60,811 bases of DNA from an uncultured beta proteobacterium (lineage in GTDB: Bacteria > Pseudomonadota > Gammaproteobacteria > Burkholderiales > Burkholderiaceae_B). The translations under genes were made by a program, and so were the position numbers. Under the pieces are notes generated by a model. It worked only from the letters and a program-made list of their open reading frames with translations. It had not been told where the DNA came from and made no database searches. Shown here one piece after another: positions 9,228 through 18,063 of this stretch. Within the stretch, counting starts at the first letter, position 1. Every line of letters begins with the position of its first letter. Location of the stretch: NCBI GenBank assembly GCA_903932425.1, contig CAIZGG010000099.1, positions 1-60,811 of the forward strand. The letters run 5' to 3'.

Positions 9228-11054
9228 ATGACTAATCGCGCTCCGGTGGATGATTTTCGCTTTGTGTTTGAGCATATTGCAGGCCTGCCCGAGCTCTTAA
9301 AGCTGCAGGCTTTTTCTGAGCTTGAGCCTGATTTGATTGAGGCGGTGCTTGAAGAAAACGCCAAGTTCACAGCCGAAGTCGTGGCGCCCACCAATTGGGA
9401 TGGTGACCAGCACCCTCCGGTTCATGCCAACGGTGTGGTCACAATGCCCGCCTCATATCACCAAGCGTTTCAGCAATTTGTTGAGGGCGGTTGGCAAGGC
9501 TTGCGGCACCCTGAGCAGTGGGGGGGGCAAGGTTTGCCCAAATTGTTATCGTGCGCCACAACAGAAAACCTCAATGCCGGTAACCTCGCGTTTTCGTTAT
9601 GCCCCTTGTTGACCGATGGCGTCATTGAGGCTTTGCTGTTATCCGGTTCAGACAAACAACAAAAACTTTATATCGAAGCGCTGGTGCAAGGTAAGTGGAC
9701 TGGCACCATGAATCTGACCGAACCGCAGGCCGGTTCTGATTTGTCTTTGGTGAGTACACGAGCCGTTGCACAAGCCGATGGTACCTATCGCCTGTTTGGT
9801 CAAAAAATTTACATTACCTTTGGCGAGCACGATCTCGCTGAAAACATCGTGCACCTGGTGCTGGCCCGTATGGCTGATGCGCCCCCTGGCGTTAAAGGAT
9901 TGTCGCTATTCGTTGTGCCGAAGGTGCTCGTCAATGACGACGGTTCGTTAGGTGCGCGCAATGACGTTTGGTGTGCGTCGATCGAACACAAACTTGGCAT
10001 TCACGGTAGCCCAACAGCGGTCTTGCTGTTTGGTGATGATAAGGGCGAGGTTGGTGCTGGGGCAGTCGGCACGTTAGTCGGCCAAGAAAATCGTGGCCTT
10101 GAGTACATGTTTATCATGATGAACGCAGCGCGCTTTGGCGTAGGCGTGCAGGGCATTGGTGTCAGCGAGGCTGCGACCCAAAAAGCGCGTGCTTATGCGC
10201 GTGATCGCGTTCAAAGTCGGGCCATCGAAGGCTCTGCCGCTGCAGTACCGATCGTGCAGCATCCCGACGTACAGCGTATGTTATCGACGATGCGTGGTTT
10301 GACTGAGGCAGCGCGTTCGATCGCTTGTGTGGCTGCTGCGACCGATGATTTAAGTCTCGAGCATCCTGATCCAGAGGTGCGTCGCACCAAGCAAGCGTTA
10401 TACGATTATTTAGTGCCGGTTGTGAAGGGGTTTTCAACTGAGTGTGCGCTTGAGGTGACTTCACTCGGCGTGCAGGTGCATGGCGGCATGGGTTTTATCG
10501 AAGAAACGGGTGCAGCACAGTTTTATCGTGACGCGCGTATTTTGACAATCTATGAAGGCACGACTGCGATTCAAGCCAATGATTTGGTTGGGCGTAAAAC
10601 CTTGCGTGACGCGGGCGCGACTGCAATGGCGCTGGCAGAGGCGATGCAACAAACGCTGCGCGAGCTCGAAGCCGAGAGCAGACTTGCACAAGCTGATGAG
10701 GCGGCAGGGCTGCAGTTGATCCATGCCAACCTAACTGCTGCCGTTCAAGCGTATCAAGGCGCAGTGCAATATGTGTTGGATCATGCCAAAACTGATATTC
10801 GTGCGGTATACGCGGGTAGCGTGCCTTATCTGATGCTGACAGGGTACGTCTTGGGTGGTTGGCACCTCGCACGCGCTGCACTGGTGTGTAGCGCAGCGCA
10901 GCGTGCGTCGCACACAACACCGTTTATGCAAAATAAATTTGCGACGGCGGTGTTTTATGCCGGGTCGATCTTGCCTCGAGTACAGGCACTTAATCTTGCG
11001 CTCGCACAGGGCGCTGTGATGAGCAAGGCGTTACAGCGTTCTGACTTGGGGTAA
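9228..11054 (+). CDS. Acyl-CoA dehydrogenase, long (about 600 residue) type
   Basis: FAD enzyme making the first double bond in acyl-CoA degradation and passing electrons to ETF. The 608-residue length is that of the subfamily with an extra N-terminal helix region and a C-terminal domain (the AidB/DmdC-like group, which includes 3-methylmercaptopropionyl-CoA dehydrogenases). FAD and substrate motifs are MNLTEPQAGSDLSLV and YITFGEHDLAENI. The core ends with VQVHGGMGFIEETGAAQFYR and RILTIYEGTTAIQANDLVGR, which holds the catalytic Glu of the IYEGT motif. It is downstream of etfBA. Substrate cannot be told from sequence; medium or long fatty acids and methylmercaptopropionate are all possible. 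Confidence 0.9.
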   Translation: MTNRAPVDDFRFVFEHIAGLPELLKLQAFSELEPDLIEAVLEENAKFTAEVVAPTNWDGDQHPPVHANGVVTMPASYHQAFQQFVEGGWQGLRHPEQWGGQGLPKLLSCATTENLNAGNLAFSLCPLLTDGVIEALLLSGSDKQQKLYIEALVQGKWTGTMNLTEPQAGSDLSLVSTRAVAQADGTYRLFGQKIYITFGEHDLAENIVHLVLARMADAPPGVKGLSLFVVPKVLVNDDGSLGARNDVWCASIEHKLGIHGSPTAVLLFGDDKGEVGAGAVGTLVGQENRGLEYMFIMMNAARFGVGVQGIGVSEAATQKARAYARDRVQSRAIEGSAAAVPIVQHPDVQRMLSTMRGLTEAARSIACVAAATDDLSLEHPDPEVRRTKQALYDYLVPVVKGFSTECALEVTSLGVQVHGGMGFIEETGAAQFYRDARILTIYEGTTAIQANDLVGRKTLRDAGATAMALAEAMQQTLRELEAESRLAQADEAAGLQLIHANLTAAVQAYQGAVQYVLDHAKTDIRAVYAGSVPYLMLTGYVLGGWHLARAALVCSAAQRASHTTPFMQNKFATAVFYAGSILPRVQALNLALAQGAVMSKALQRSDLG

Positions 11055-11143
11055 CAAGCGCGAACCTGGCTTTATAAGCGCGGGGTTGCGCCGAGCTCGT
11101 GGCCCTGCCAAAAGCGTTGACAAGGCTTGTTGCGGTGCTGCGG

Positions 11144-11165
11144 GATGGGCGCGCAGGCGCCCATC
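11144..11165. terminator. Hairpin between convergent genes, probable bidirectional terminator
   Basis: A perfect 9-bp GC-rich stem (GATGGGCGC / GCGCCCATC) with a GCAG loop lies 90 nt after the acyl-CoA dehydrogenase stop. It is 3 nt beyond the end of the convergent ThDP enzyme gene. T tracts are poor on both sides, so it is a hairpin with only probable terminator function. Confidence 0.5.
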
Positions 11166-11167
11166 AT

Positions 11168-12799
11168 TTAAGGCAGGATGGCATCTAAGCTTGTATTGAC
11201 CTCAATTAAGATTGGTGCATTCGCCTTGAACGCTTGCGCAATCACAGTATCGATTTCATCCTTCTGTGTGATGCGTGCCGAGGCCATGCCAAAGCTGCGT
11301 GCGAGGTCATGAAAATCAGGATTAAACAGCGTGGTGCCGCTTACTCGCCCTGGGTAGCCGCGCTCTTGGTGTAAACGAATCGAGCCGTAACTGGCGTTAT
11401 TTGAAACGATAAAGATAATCGGCAGTTTGCGTTCAACTGCCAAAATCATTTCGTTGCCTGTCATTAAAAAGCCGCCATCGCCAACAATACAAACCGTGGT
11501 GCGCGTGGGCTCACGTAAGGCACAGGCTACTGCGGCCGGTGTGCCGTAGCCCATGGCACCTGCCAGAGGCGCCATCAACCGCTGACCCGTTTTGAAGGTG
11601 AAGTGACGATAGACGGGTGCAGCAAAGGTGCCCGCATCCAGGCAAATGGTAGTGTCAAGCGAAGCATTGTTCATGAGTGCGCGCACGACTTCGGTAAAGT
11701 TCACACCTTTTTTTGCTTGACGCGAAGGCCAGGCCGCCCAAGATTGAGAATGCTCTCGTAGTGCACTGAGCCAACTCGCACGTACCGGGCTAGTCGTGGG
11801 GGCGGGGCCTTGCGTTAAGGCTTTCACCAGGCCAACAGGATCGCACACCAAGGGGAAGTCGGCCACAGTATCCCAACTGACCACGCGCGAATCCGGATAG
11901 CAATGCAACAAGGTTTGAGTCGCTTGTGCGTAAGCCGGGAACTGATAATTTTGTGTCGTGATATCGCCTAAGCGGGTGCCTAAGGCCAGAATGAAATCGC
12001 TAGTTTGCAAGGTTGCCATTTGCGCTGCAGGGTTCGACAACCCTAAGTCGCCAACAAAAAGCGCATCATCATTTGCAAAAATGTCATGACGCCTGAAGGA
12101 CACCATGGTGGGCAGCTGCCAATGGTGCACGAAGGCCGCCAACGCTTCACGACCACCTGGGCAATCAAAGGCTCCGCCTGCAATGACAACGGGGCGCTGT
12201 GCCCTCTTCAGTTGTTCAATAATTGCGGTCAAGGTGTCGGCATCAGGTAGTCCAAAAACATGAGGATGTTGTTTGAAGCTTGGCTCTGGCACAGTTTGCT
12301 GTTGAATATCTTCAGGCAATACCAACACAACGGGGCCCGGTACGCCTGACGTGGCCATACGAATGGCCTTGAAGGCAGCCTGAGCGATTTGTTCGGGGCC
12401 TGTGCACTCGAATACCCATTTGGCGATCGAACCAAACATCTTTTGATAATCGATCTCTTGAAACGCTTCGCGACGCAGATCGCGCGCAGCGATTTGGCCA
12501 ATGACAAGAATCATGGGTACGGCGTCTTGTTGCGCGGTGTGCACCGCAATCGCGGCGTTCGAGGCACCTGGGCCACGGCTGACAAGCGCTAACCCAGGGC
12601 GACGTGTGAGACGCCCGTCTGCCACGGCCATGTAGCCGGCTCCGCCTTCATGCCGACAAGTGACGACATCAAACTCTGGAAAATCCACCAGTGCGTCGAG
12701 CAGGCCTAGGTAGCTCTCGCCCGGTACGAGAAAGAGTCGATCCATGCCGTAGTCAGAGAACACTTTAAATAGGGCGTGGCTTGAGGTGAAGTTTGTCAT
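11168..12799 (-). CDS. Thiamine diphosphate-dependent enzyme, acetolactate synthase-like
   Basis: A 543-residue ThDP enzyme of the acetolactate synthase/benzoylformate decarboxylase superfamily. Domain order is normal. The N-terminal pyrimidine-binding domain has the catalytic Glu in VTCRHEGGAGYMAVADGRL and then GLALVSRGPGASNAAIAVH. A central domain follows, and the C-terminal diphosphate domain has VGDGGFLMTGNEMILAVER followed by NNASYGSIR (the GDG...NN motif). I start at ATG 12799; the frame runs 96 nt further upstream without a better start. No regulatory acetolactate synthase subunit or ilvC is adjacent, so a biosynthetic IlvB role is unlikely. A stand-alone decarboxylase or carboligase of unknown substrate is more probable. 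Confidence 0.85.
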   Translation of the reverse strand: MTNFTSSHALFKVFSDYGMDRLFLVPGESYLGLLDALVDFPEFDVVTCRHEGGAGYMAVADGRLTRRPGLALVSRGPGASNAAIAVHTAQQDAVPMILVIGQIAARDLRREAFQEIDYQKMFGSIAKWVFECTGPEQIAQAAFKAIRMATSGVPGPVVLVLPEDIQQQTVPEPSFKQHPHVFGLPDADTLTAIIEQLKRAQRPVVIAGGAFDCPGGREALAAFVHHWQLPTMVSFRRHDIFANDDALFVGDLGLSNPAAQMATLQTSDFILALGTRLGDITTQNYQFPAYAQATQTLLHCYPDSRVVSWDTVADFPLVCDPVGLVKALTQGPAPTTSPVRASWLSALREHSQSWAAWPSRQAKKGVNFTEVVRALMNNASLDTTICLDAGTFAAPVYRHFTFKTGQRLMAPLAGAMGYGTPAAVACALREPTRTTVCIVGDGGFLMTGNEMILAVERKLPIIFIVSNNASYGSIRLHQERGYPGRVSGTTLFNPDFHDLARSFGMASARITQKDEIDTVIAQAFKANAPILIEVNTSLDAILP

Positions 12800-12914
12800 C
12801 GCGTGGATCAGGCAAAAAATTGGTGAAGATCGAAAATTAGCACAGCGCGGCCCATCCCGCCTGAGGTTGGACTTGAGTTTTGTTGTAAAAAACAATCACT
12901 TTAATTAGCTGTGT

Positions 12915-12950
12915 TTGCAAACAGTACTGTATGCGTGTACAGTACTGTTT
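12915..12950 (+). promoter_or_regulatory. Promoter overlapped by a double palindromic operator
   Basis: The 10-bp palindrome ACAGTACTGT occurs twice, at 12921-12930 and 12939-12948. Both sit in a larger perfect inverted repeat with 12-bp arms (AAACAGTACTGT at 12919-12930 and its complement at 12939-12950) around an 8-bp spacer. A sigma70-like promoter fits the same place on the plus strand: TTGCAA at 12915-12920, 17 bp, TACAGT at 12938-12943. A repressor bound here would cover -35 to -10. The symmetry is typical of TetR-family operators, but no regulator gene is adjacent. The target is probably the small membrane protein at 13073; the divergent ThDP gene is possible too. Confidence 0.6.
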
Positions 12951-12993
12951 ATGGTCACTGACCAAACAGTTTTGCCGGTTCTAGGTCCCCGGC

Positions 12994-13029
12994 AACCACC
13001 CTGGGTCGTTACGGCGGCCGGGGGTGGTT
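12994..13029 (+). other. Inverted repeat in the leader of the small membrane protein gene
   Basis: AACCACCC at 12994-13001 pairs with GGGTGGTT at 13022-13029 around a 20-nt GC-rich segment. It lies between the proposed promoter (12915-12943) and the start at 13073, so it would be in the 5' untranslated RNA. It could be an RNA structure or a protein site; no known riboswitch was recognised. Confidence 0.35.
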
Positions 13030-13072
13030 ACTTAAACGTAATGCATTGTCCGTCTATTTAAGGAGCCCCACC

Positions 13073-13252
13073 ATGCGTCAATCTCATGCACAGCAAGCCC
13101 CACGCGCCCAATTCGCCCCATCTTTCGCGTCTTCAGCCGCGCACCAGGGCTCACCAAGCGCAAAAGGTATGTTGTCTGACATCCTCTTGTTGTCTTTTTG
13201 GGTTGCCATGATCCCTGCGGTTTTATTGATTGGTAATGCAGCTGGGTTCTGA
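13073..13252 (+). CDS. Small single-pass membrane protein, 59 residues
   Basis: Starts at ATG 13073 behind a strong aaggagc ribosome site with 7-nt spacing. The first 35 residues are polar and Gln/Ala/Ser-rich (MRQSHAQQAPRAQFAPSF). A single membrane helix follows near the C-terminus (MLSDILLLSFWVAMIPAVLLI) and the protein ends GNAAGF. No family is recognised. The good ribosome site, the promoter with operator 123 nt upstream and the leader inverted repeat favour a real regulated gene. Small proteins of this shape often act as partners of larger membrane proteins, but that is only a guess. The neighbours are a ThDP enzyme (divergent) and an EamA transporter (convergent). Confidence 0.6.
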   Translation: MRQSHAQQAPRAQFAPSFASSAAHQGSPSAKGMLSDILLLSFWVAMIPAVLLIGNAAGF

Positions 13253-13258
13253 AGTCTC

Positions 13259-13300
13259 TTGCAGGCGTATCCTTGCTGCTATGCCCTTGCACGCCTGCAA
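13259..13300. terminator. Long-loop inverted repeat between convergent genes
   Basis: TTGCAGGCGT at 13259-13268 is perfectly complementary to ACGCCTGCAA at 13291-13300, with a 22-nt loop. It falls exactly between the stop of the small membrane protein and the end of the convergent EamA gene. No T tract follows. Possible weak or Rho-assisted bidirectional terminator. Confidence 0.35.
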
Positions 13301-13306
13301 AGCCAG

Positions 13307-14179
13307 CTAACTACCGGCTAATAGCACGACGCCTAAAGCGATTGCGCAACAGCCCAGCAAGCGTCCCCAGCCAACAGGTTCACGTAGCAAGTAAAGCCCT
13401 GCAAGCGTGACCAGTAGCATAGACATTTCGCGTGCAGGCGCCACCAAGCTCACCGGGGCGCCGTCGCGCAACGCGTACAACACCAAAATATATCCAAGCG
13501 GGGATAGCACCCCAATTGCCCACGCTAGTGGCCAATAACCTTTCATGGCGGCAAGGGCTTGCTTAGGTTGTCGTGCGGTGTGTGGCAACAGCATTACGGT
13601 GCGTGTGGCGCAGGTCGCCCAGTCAAACACAACCGGGGCAATCAAAAGAGTTTTGACTCCAAAGGCATCTATCAAGGTGTATGCAGCAATAAATGCGCCA
13701 ACCAGGGCTCCCCAGCGGACGCCCACCATAGCCGCCGGTTGTAACAGACGACCAAGCTTACCTTGTGTCGCAATTAGTAAGACGCCAGCCACCACGCATA
13801 GCATTCCGCTGACACCACGCACCGTAGCAGGTTCGCCAAGCAGTAGCAGAGCCCCCACTGTCGAGAGCATCGGCCCCGTGCCACGCGCAATCGGGTACAC
13901 AACCGATAAGTCGGCCAGTTGGTAGCCGCGCTGTAAACACAAGCTATAGGCTAGGTGCAAGGCGCCCGACAGGGCGATGCATCCTACGATTGGCCAACTC
14001 CACTCGTTTTGCTCAAAGACCAACACCCACACCACCCAAGGGGCGTACACAATGGTGCAGCAAAGCCCATAGGCAAACACGAACGCTGCACCAACGTGCG
14101 CCGCACGTTTGGCAAGCAGATTCCAAGACGCATGTGCAATCGCGGCCGCAATCACAAAAAGCAAGGCGGTAGAGCTCAT
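13307..14179 (-). CDS. EamA/DMT family transporter
   Basis: A 290-residue inner-membrane protein with ten predicted hydrophobic helices in two EamA-type halves. The first half has AIAHASWNLLAKRAAHVG and SVVYPIARGTGPMLSTVGAL. The second half has LSPLGYILVLYALRDGAPVS and ends LGCCAIALGVVLLAGS. The paired pattern of helices and the conserved Pro and Gly in helices 4 and 9 place it in the drug/metabolite transporter superfamily. The substrate cannot be predicted. It is convergent with the small membrane protein gene. A second EamA protein is at 49463-50335. Confidence 0.85.
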   Translation of the reverse strand: MSSTALLFVIAAAIAHASWNLLAKRAAHVGAAFVFAYGLCCTIVYAPWVVWVLVFEQNEWSWPIVGCIALSGALHLAYSLCLQRGYQLADLSVVYPIARGTGPMLSTVGALLLLGEPATVRGVSGMLCVVAGVLLIATQGKLGRLLQPAAMVGVRWGALVGAFIAAYTLIDAFGVKTLLIAPVVFDWATCATRTVMLLPHTARQPKQALAAMKGYWPLAWAIGVLSPLGYILVLYALRDGAPVSLVAPAREMSMLLVTLAGLYLLREPVGWGRLLGCCAIALGVVLLAGS

Positions 14180-14514
14180 AAAAATTTAGGATTAAATTTA
14201 GAACTCAAACTGGCAATTAATCTACAACTCAAATTAGAATTCAGCCCAAGAATGAACCTAGATGGTTCGTGTCACAAACAAGCCATAATAGGCTTTGTAA
14301 CATCCGGCGAGCCTCAAAATTGGCGTAACAACCCAAAAATGTTGTAGAATCAATGGCTTTGTTAACGCATCCTCTGCCCGGTAGCGGCCCCTGAATAGGT
14401 CAGGCGCACGTCAAACAATACCGATCCAGGCCTCGTGCTCTGTCAGCGATTTTGTTGCTGTCAACGCCTAGCGCACTGGTGAAACAACCGAGAGCAAGAT
14501 GACTTGGAGTTCAT
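14180..14514. other. 335-bp divergent intergenic region before rplS
   Basis: The left part (14180-14260) is AT-rich with imperfect repeats of an AACTCAAA-type word, probably the leader or promoter of the EamA gene on the minus strand. A candidate plus-strand promoter for rplS is TTGGCG at 14320-14325 and TAGAAT at 14345-14350 with a 19-bp spacer, slightly long. That would leave an rplS leader of about 155 nt. No open frame or RNA gene was recognised here. Confidence 0.45.
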
Positions 14515-14895
14515 ATGAACCTGATCGCTATTCTTGAGCAAGAAGAAATTGCTCGCCTCACTGGCGGTAAACCCGTCACCCAGTTCGCCCCAGGCGACAC
14601 CGTTATCGTTAGCGTTAACGTCGTTGAAGGTGCACGTAAGCGCGCCCAAGCCTTTGAAGGTGTTGTGATTGCTCGCCGCAATCGTGGCCTGAACTCATCG
14701 TTCATCGTTCGCAAGATTTCTTCTGGCGAAGCCGTCGAGCGTACGTTCCAACTGTACTCAACTCAAATCGCCTCGATCGAAGTCAAGCGTCGCGGTGATG
14801 TACGTCGTGCCAAGCTCTACTACCTGCGTGATCGCTCAGGCAAATCAGCACGTATTAAAGAAAAACTGGTTCGTAAAACTGTCGCAACTGCATAA
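14515..14895 (+). CDS. rplS: 50S ribosomal protein L19
   Basis: Large-subunit protein at the interface with the 30S subunit. It is 126 residues: [19 protein letters not shown], then [38 protein letters not shown] and [20 protein letters not shown], a full L19 signature. A ttggag ribosome site precedes ATG 14515. It is not directly preceded by trmD, rimM and rpsP, the usual partners; an EamA gene on the opposite strand lies there, so rplS must have its own promoter in the 335-bp leader. A strong terminator follows. Confidence 0.97.
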   Translation: MNLIAILEQEEIARLTGGKPVTQFAPGDTVIVSVNVVEGARKRAQAFEGVVIARRNRGLNSSFIVRKISSGEAVERTFQLYSTQIASIEVKRRGDVRRAKLYYLRDRSGKSARIKEKLVRKTVATA

Positions 14896-14921
14896 GCTGC
14901 CTCAGTTTTTACAACGGTATG

Positions 14922-14946
14922 AAAGCACCCTCCGGGGTGCTTTTTT
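14922..14946 (+). terminator. Rho-independent terminator after rplS
   Basis: A 9-bp stem (AAAGCACCC / GGGTGCTTT) with a TCCG loop runs into a T tract, 27 nt after the rplS stop. Confidence 0.92.
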
Positions 14947-15115
14947 GTTGCTTCTCACAGAACTTCTGACTGTTCTAAAGCGCGCTCAAAGATTGCGTCC
15001 GATGCAATGCACCGAGTTTCTGTGGGGCCGTCTGAGATTGCGCCTCTTTTCCAACGCGCGTGAGCTGTTTCGGTTAAAAAGGAGCCTATCGTTTCTTATA
15101 AAAAGATTTTCCCGT

Positions 15116-15850
15116 ATGTCTGCTACTCCTCCTGAAAGCCCACGCGTTCGCCGCCCGCCCACCCGTCCCTCGTTTGACCCGATGACCCAACCTTGGGTGC
15201 CTTCAAGCCTTAAGTTTGGGGCCGTGCCTGACAAGCACTTGAACCCTGAGTGGTTGCGCACGGTGCTGTCTAAAAATATTGAACGGCCGCTCGATATCCC
15301 CAACGAGTCGCTGCGGCGTATGCCTGGTCGCGAAGGTACGCCCGTTGAGGCGGCTGTGTTGGTGCCGATTGTGATGCGCCCTGAAGGCTTGGCCGTATTG
15401 CTCACACAGCGCACGGCCCACTTAAACGACCATGCCGGGCAAATCAGTTTTCCGGGGGGGCGCTGCGAGGCCAGTGATCTTGACGTACAAGACACCGCCT
15501 TACGCGAGACTGAAGAAGAAACAGGCTTGATGCGTGAGCATATCGAATGTTTGGGTGGCTTGCCGCGTTACATCACGGGTTCAGGGTTCGCCATTAATCC
15601 GGTGACTGCCTTGGTGCGCCCCGGCTTTACGTTGGCGCCTGACGAGTTCGAAGTCGCCGAAGTGTTTGAAGTGCCATTGTCGTTTTTGACCGACCCCGCA
15701 AACTACCGTTTTCATCAGGCCCATTTGCCGGATGGCGGGTTGCGACAGTTTTATTCGATCCCGTATAACCAGTTTTTTATTTGGGGTGCCACGGCGGCGA
15801 TGCTGCTTGGTATGTGTCAAGTATTGTCTGAGGCGGCCGCAGCGAGCTAA
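15116..15850 (+). CDS. NUDIX hydrolase, coenzyme A pyrophosphatase type
   Basis: Hydrolyses CoA or its derivatives to 4'-phosphopantetheine and 3',5'-ADP, a housekeeping or turnover role. From ATG 15116 it is 244 residues. The CoA-specific motif LLTQRTAHLNDHAGQISFPG runs into the Nudix box GGRCEASDLDVQDTALRET and ends EEETGL, with all Nudix acidic residues present. The open frame extends 321 nt upstream, through the rplS terminator, but ATG 15116 is the first start that gives a family-like N-terminus. About 65 residues precede the domain. It lies next to rsgA in convergent orientation. Confidence 0.88.
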   Translation: MSATPPESPRVRRPPTRPSFDPMTQPWVPSSLKFGAVPDKHLNPEWLRTVLSKNIERPLDIPNESLRRMPGREGTPVEAAVLVPIVMRPEGLAVLLTQRTAHLNDHAGQISFPGGRCEASDLDVQDTALRETEEETGLMREHIECLGGLPRYITGSGFAINPVTALVRPGFTLAPDEFEVAEVFEVPLSFLTDPANYRFHQAHLPDGGLRQFYSIPYNQFFIWGATAAMLLGMCQVLSEAAAAS

Positions 15851-15863
15851 GTAGACACAGACT

Positions 15864-16763
15864 TCAGTACGAGTCGTGCGCCGCTTTTGCTTGAACGAGC
15901 CTCACGTAAAGCGCATGGCGACCTGCATCGATTTCGTTACGCGCCAACGCTGATAGCACTCCACAGTTCGGTTCGCGTTGATGTGTGCAGTTATAAAACC
16001 TGCACTCGGGGATATGCGCATCGAACTCTGGAAACCCTCTTTCAATCTCGTCGCGGTCAAGGTGAAGCAAGCCAAAGCCCTGAAAGCCCGGCGAGTCGAT
16101 TAAATCACCCCCAGCTTCGGGTAGGTGGTAGAGTCGGGTGCTTGTTGTGGTGTGTTTGCCCGCGCCTAGTGCGACCGAGTGCTCGCGCGTTGCCGCCAAG
16201 GCCAGAGGCACTAAGGTGTTGAGCAAGGTGGATTTTCCCATTGCGCTTTGCCCTAACAGCAAAGAGGTTTGCCCAGTGAGTAAAGGCAAAATCGTCGACA
16301 TGACCTGCGCAGTATCCTTGGCACAGATATCAATGATCTTGACGCCAAGTTTGTAGAAGGGCGCCAGCTTAGCCCGTGCCGCTGGCAGGCCTTCAAGCAG
16401 ATCCACCTTGTTCAGCAAGATAATTGGCGTAATGCCAGCAGACCAGGCACCCGCAAGCGCGCGACCCAAGAGATCGTCTGAAAATGCCGGAGCCACCGCA
16501 ACCACAATCAATAACTGATCAACGTTAGCCGCAAACTGTTTGCTGCGATTTTCGTCTGACCTGAATAGCAAATTTTTGCGTGGCAAAACGGCTTCGAGTG
16601 AGCCTTCGTCCAGGCCCTGGCGCGTGAGTTCAACATAGTCACCAACTGTGGCCTCGTTTTTTTTACCGCGCGGAAAGCACTTGATCAGCGACTGGTCTTG
16701 CAGTTCAACCGTATAGTGCCGGCCATGTGCTGCAATGACGCGCCCCTGCGTGCGTTCAGTCAT
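15864..16763 (-). CDS. rsgA: Small ribosomal subunit biogenesis GTPase RsgA
   Basis: Circularly permuted GTPase that checks late 30S maturation. It is 299 residues: an OB-fold N-terminus (GRVIAAHGRHYTVELQDQS), then G4 LLNKVDLL, G1 LLGQSAMGKSTLLN and G3 DSPGFQGFGL in the permuted order typical of RsgA. The C-terminal zinc site is CRFYNCTHQREPNC (Cys-x5-Cys-x-His-x5-Cys). All motifs are intact. Its start overlaps the stop of the upstream M48 protease by 4 nt, so the two are cotranslated. Confidence 0.96.
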   Translation of the reverse strand: MTERTQGRVIAAHGRHYTVELQDQSLIKCFPRGKKNEATVGDYVELTRQGLDEGSLEAVLPRKNLLFRSDENRSKQFAANVDQLLIVVAVAPAFSDDLLGRALAGAWSAGITPIILLNKVDLLEGLPAARAKLAPFYKLGVKIIDICAKDTAQVMSTILPLLTGQTSLLLGQSAMGKSTLLNTLVPLALAATREHSVALGAGKHTTTSTRLYHLPEAGGDLIDSPGFQGFGLLHLDRDEIERGFPEFDAHIPECRFYNCTHQREPNCGVLSALARNEIDAGRHALYVRLVQAKAAHDSY

Positions 16764-18043
16764 GACGCAAGCAAGTGACGGATGCGAATCGATACGGGCG
16801 GATGGCTATCGTAAAACGCCGAATGAACTGGGTCTGGGGTCAGCGTTGAGGCGTTGTCATCCACTAGTTTGACCAGTGCTGAAACGAGTTGCTCAGCCGA
16901 GCTTTGCTGCGTGGCAAAGTGATCAGCTTGAAACTCGTCTTTGCGAGAAAACCAACTAAAAAGCGGTGTTAACGCGAAGGTGAAAACAGGAATCACCATA
17001 AAAAAGAGCAACAAGGCCATGCCATCATTGCGCCCGCCCAATTGGGGGATCACACCCAAATCCGTGTAAAACCAGCTTTGTTGGGCAATCCAGCCCAGGA
17101 TCGCAAAGAAGAACAGAGCGCCTGCAAAACTGAATACGAGTCGCTTAAGGATGTGTTTATGTTTAAAGTGCCCGAGCTCGTGTGCCAACACCGCGATGAT
17201 CTCGTCGGGCGTTAGACGTGCAAGTAGTGTGTCAAAGAAGACGATTCGACGCGCTTTACCAAAGCCAGTGAAATACGCGTTGCCATGAGCCGAGCGCTTT
17301 GAGCCATCCATCACAAACAAACCATTGAGTGCAAAGCCGCAGCGCTCGGCTAGTGCTCTGATGCTGCTTGCAAGGGTTTCGTCGGTGAGTGGCGTGAATT
17401 TATTAAAAAATGGTGCGATCCAGGTCGGAAAAATAAACAGTACGAGCAAGTTAAAGCCCGACCACAGCCCCCAGGCCCAAAGCCACCAGTAGGTGCCTGC
17501 CTCGGCCATCAGCCACAACACCGCCGCCAGTAGTGGTAGCCCGAGCACCGAGCCCAGCACAAGCCCTTTGAGCATATCGCTGATGAACAAGCCCAGGGTC
17601 ATCCTGTTAAAGCCAAACTTGGCCTCAAGCTTAAATTGACGGTAGATTGAAAAAGGCAGGCCAAGCACACCAAGCGCGACGCTGACTACAACGATCAGCA
17701 AAACTTGTCTGAATAAATCGTGGGTGGTCAGTGCGCTCACCCAAAGATCAATGGTTTGCAGGCCGCCCAGCAGGGTTAGGCCCACTAATACCGCAGCATC
17801 AAACACTAACTCAAGCATGCCCAGGCGCACCCGTGCGGTGGTGTAGTCAGCCGCCTTTTGGTGACTGGCTAAGGTAATGCGGGTGGCAAACTCAGCAGGC
17901 ACTGCGGCGCGGTGCGACAGAACGTGTCTAATTTGACGATTGGCGAGCCATAAACGTACGCCAACCATTGCGAGCAAAAAAACAACAAATAAAAGTGTCA
18001 GCATAAGACCTGTTGGCCGCAAGGCCGTGTGTGAGAAAATCAC
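16760..18043 (-). CDS. M48 family zinc metallopeptidase (CaaX prenyl protease Ste24-like)
   Basis: Integral membrane zinc protease of the Ste24 type. It is 427 residues with an N-terminal block of several membrane helices, the HExxH motif in [15 protein letters not shown] (about residues 290-304), and a third-ligand region later in [19 protein letters not shown] tail motif [20 protein letters not shown] is characteristic of this family. Bacteria lack prenylated CaaX proteins, so the in vivo role is probably membrane protein quality control. The gene overlaps rsgA by 4 nt and is divergent from orn with 20 nt between starts, an arrangement common in Burkholderiales. Confidence 0.9.
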   Translation of the reverse strand: MIFSHTALRPTGLMLTLLFVVFLLAMVGVRLWLANRQIRHVLSHRAAVPAEFATRITLASHQKAADYTTARVRLGMLELVFDAAVLVGLTLLGGLQTIDLWVSALTTHDLFRQVLLIVVVSVALGVLGLPFSIYRQFKLEAKFGFNRMTLGLFISDMLKGLVLGSVLGLPLLAAVLWLMAEAGTYWWLWAWGLWSGFNLLVLFIFPTWIAPFFNKFTPLTDETLASSIRALAERCGFALNGLFVMDGSKRSAHGNAYFTGFGKARRIVFFDTLLARLTPDEIIAVLAHELGHFKHKHILKRLVFSFAGALFFFAILGWIAQQSWFYTDLGVIPQLGGRNDGMALLLFFMVIPVFTFALTPLFSWFSRKDEFQADHFATQQSSAEQLVSALVKLVDDNASTLTPDPVHSAFYDSHPPVSIRIRHLLAS

Positions 18044-18063
18044 GGTTTAACCGGATTGATTAT

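Noticed and set aside
11168-12799. Biosynthetic acetolactate synthase IlvB
   Set aside because: No ilvN or ilvC is adjacent and the gene stands alone; the superfamily is too wide for that call.
14795-15115. Long N-terminal extension of the NUDIX protein overlapping rplS
   Set aside because: It runs through the rplS coding end and its terminator; a family-like start exists at ATG 15116.
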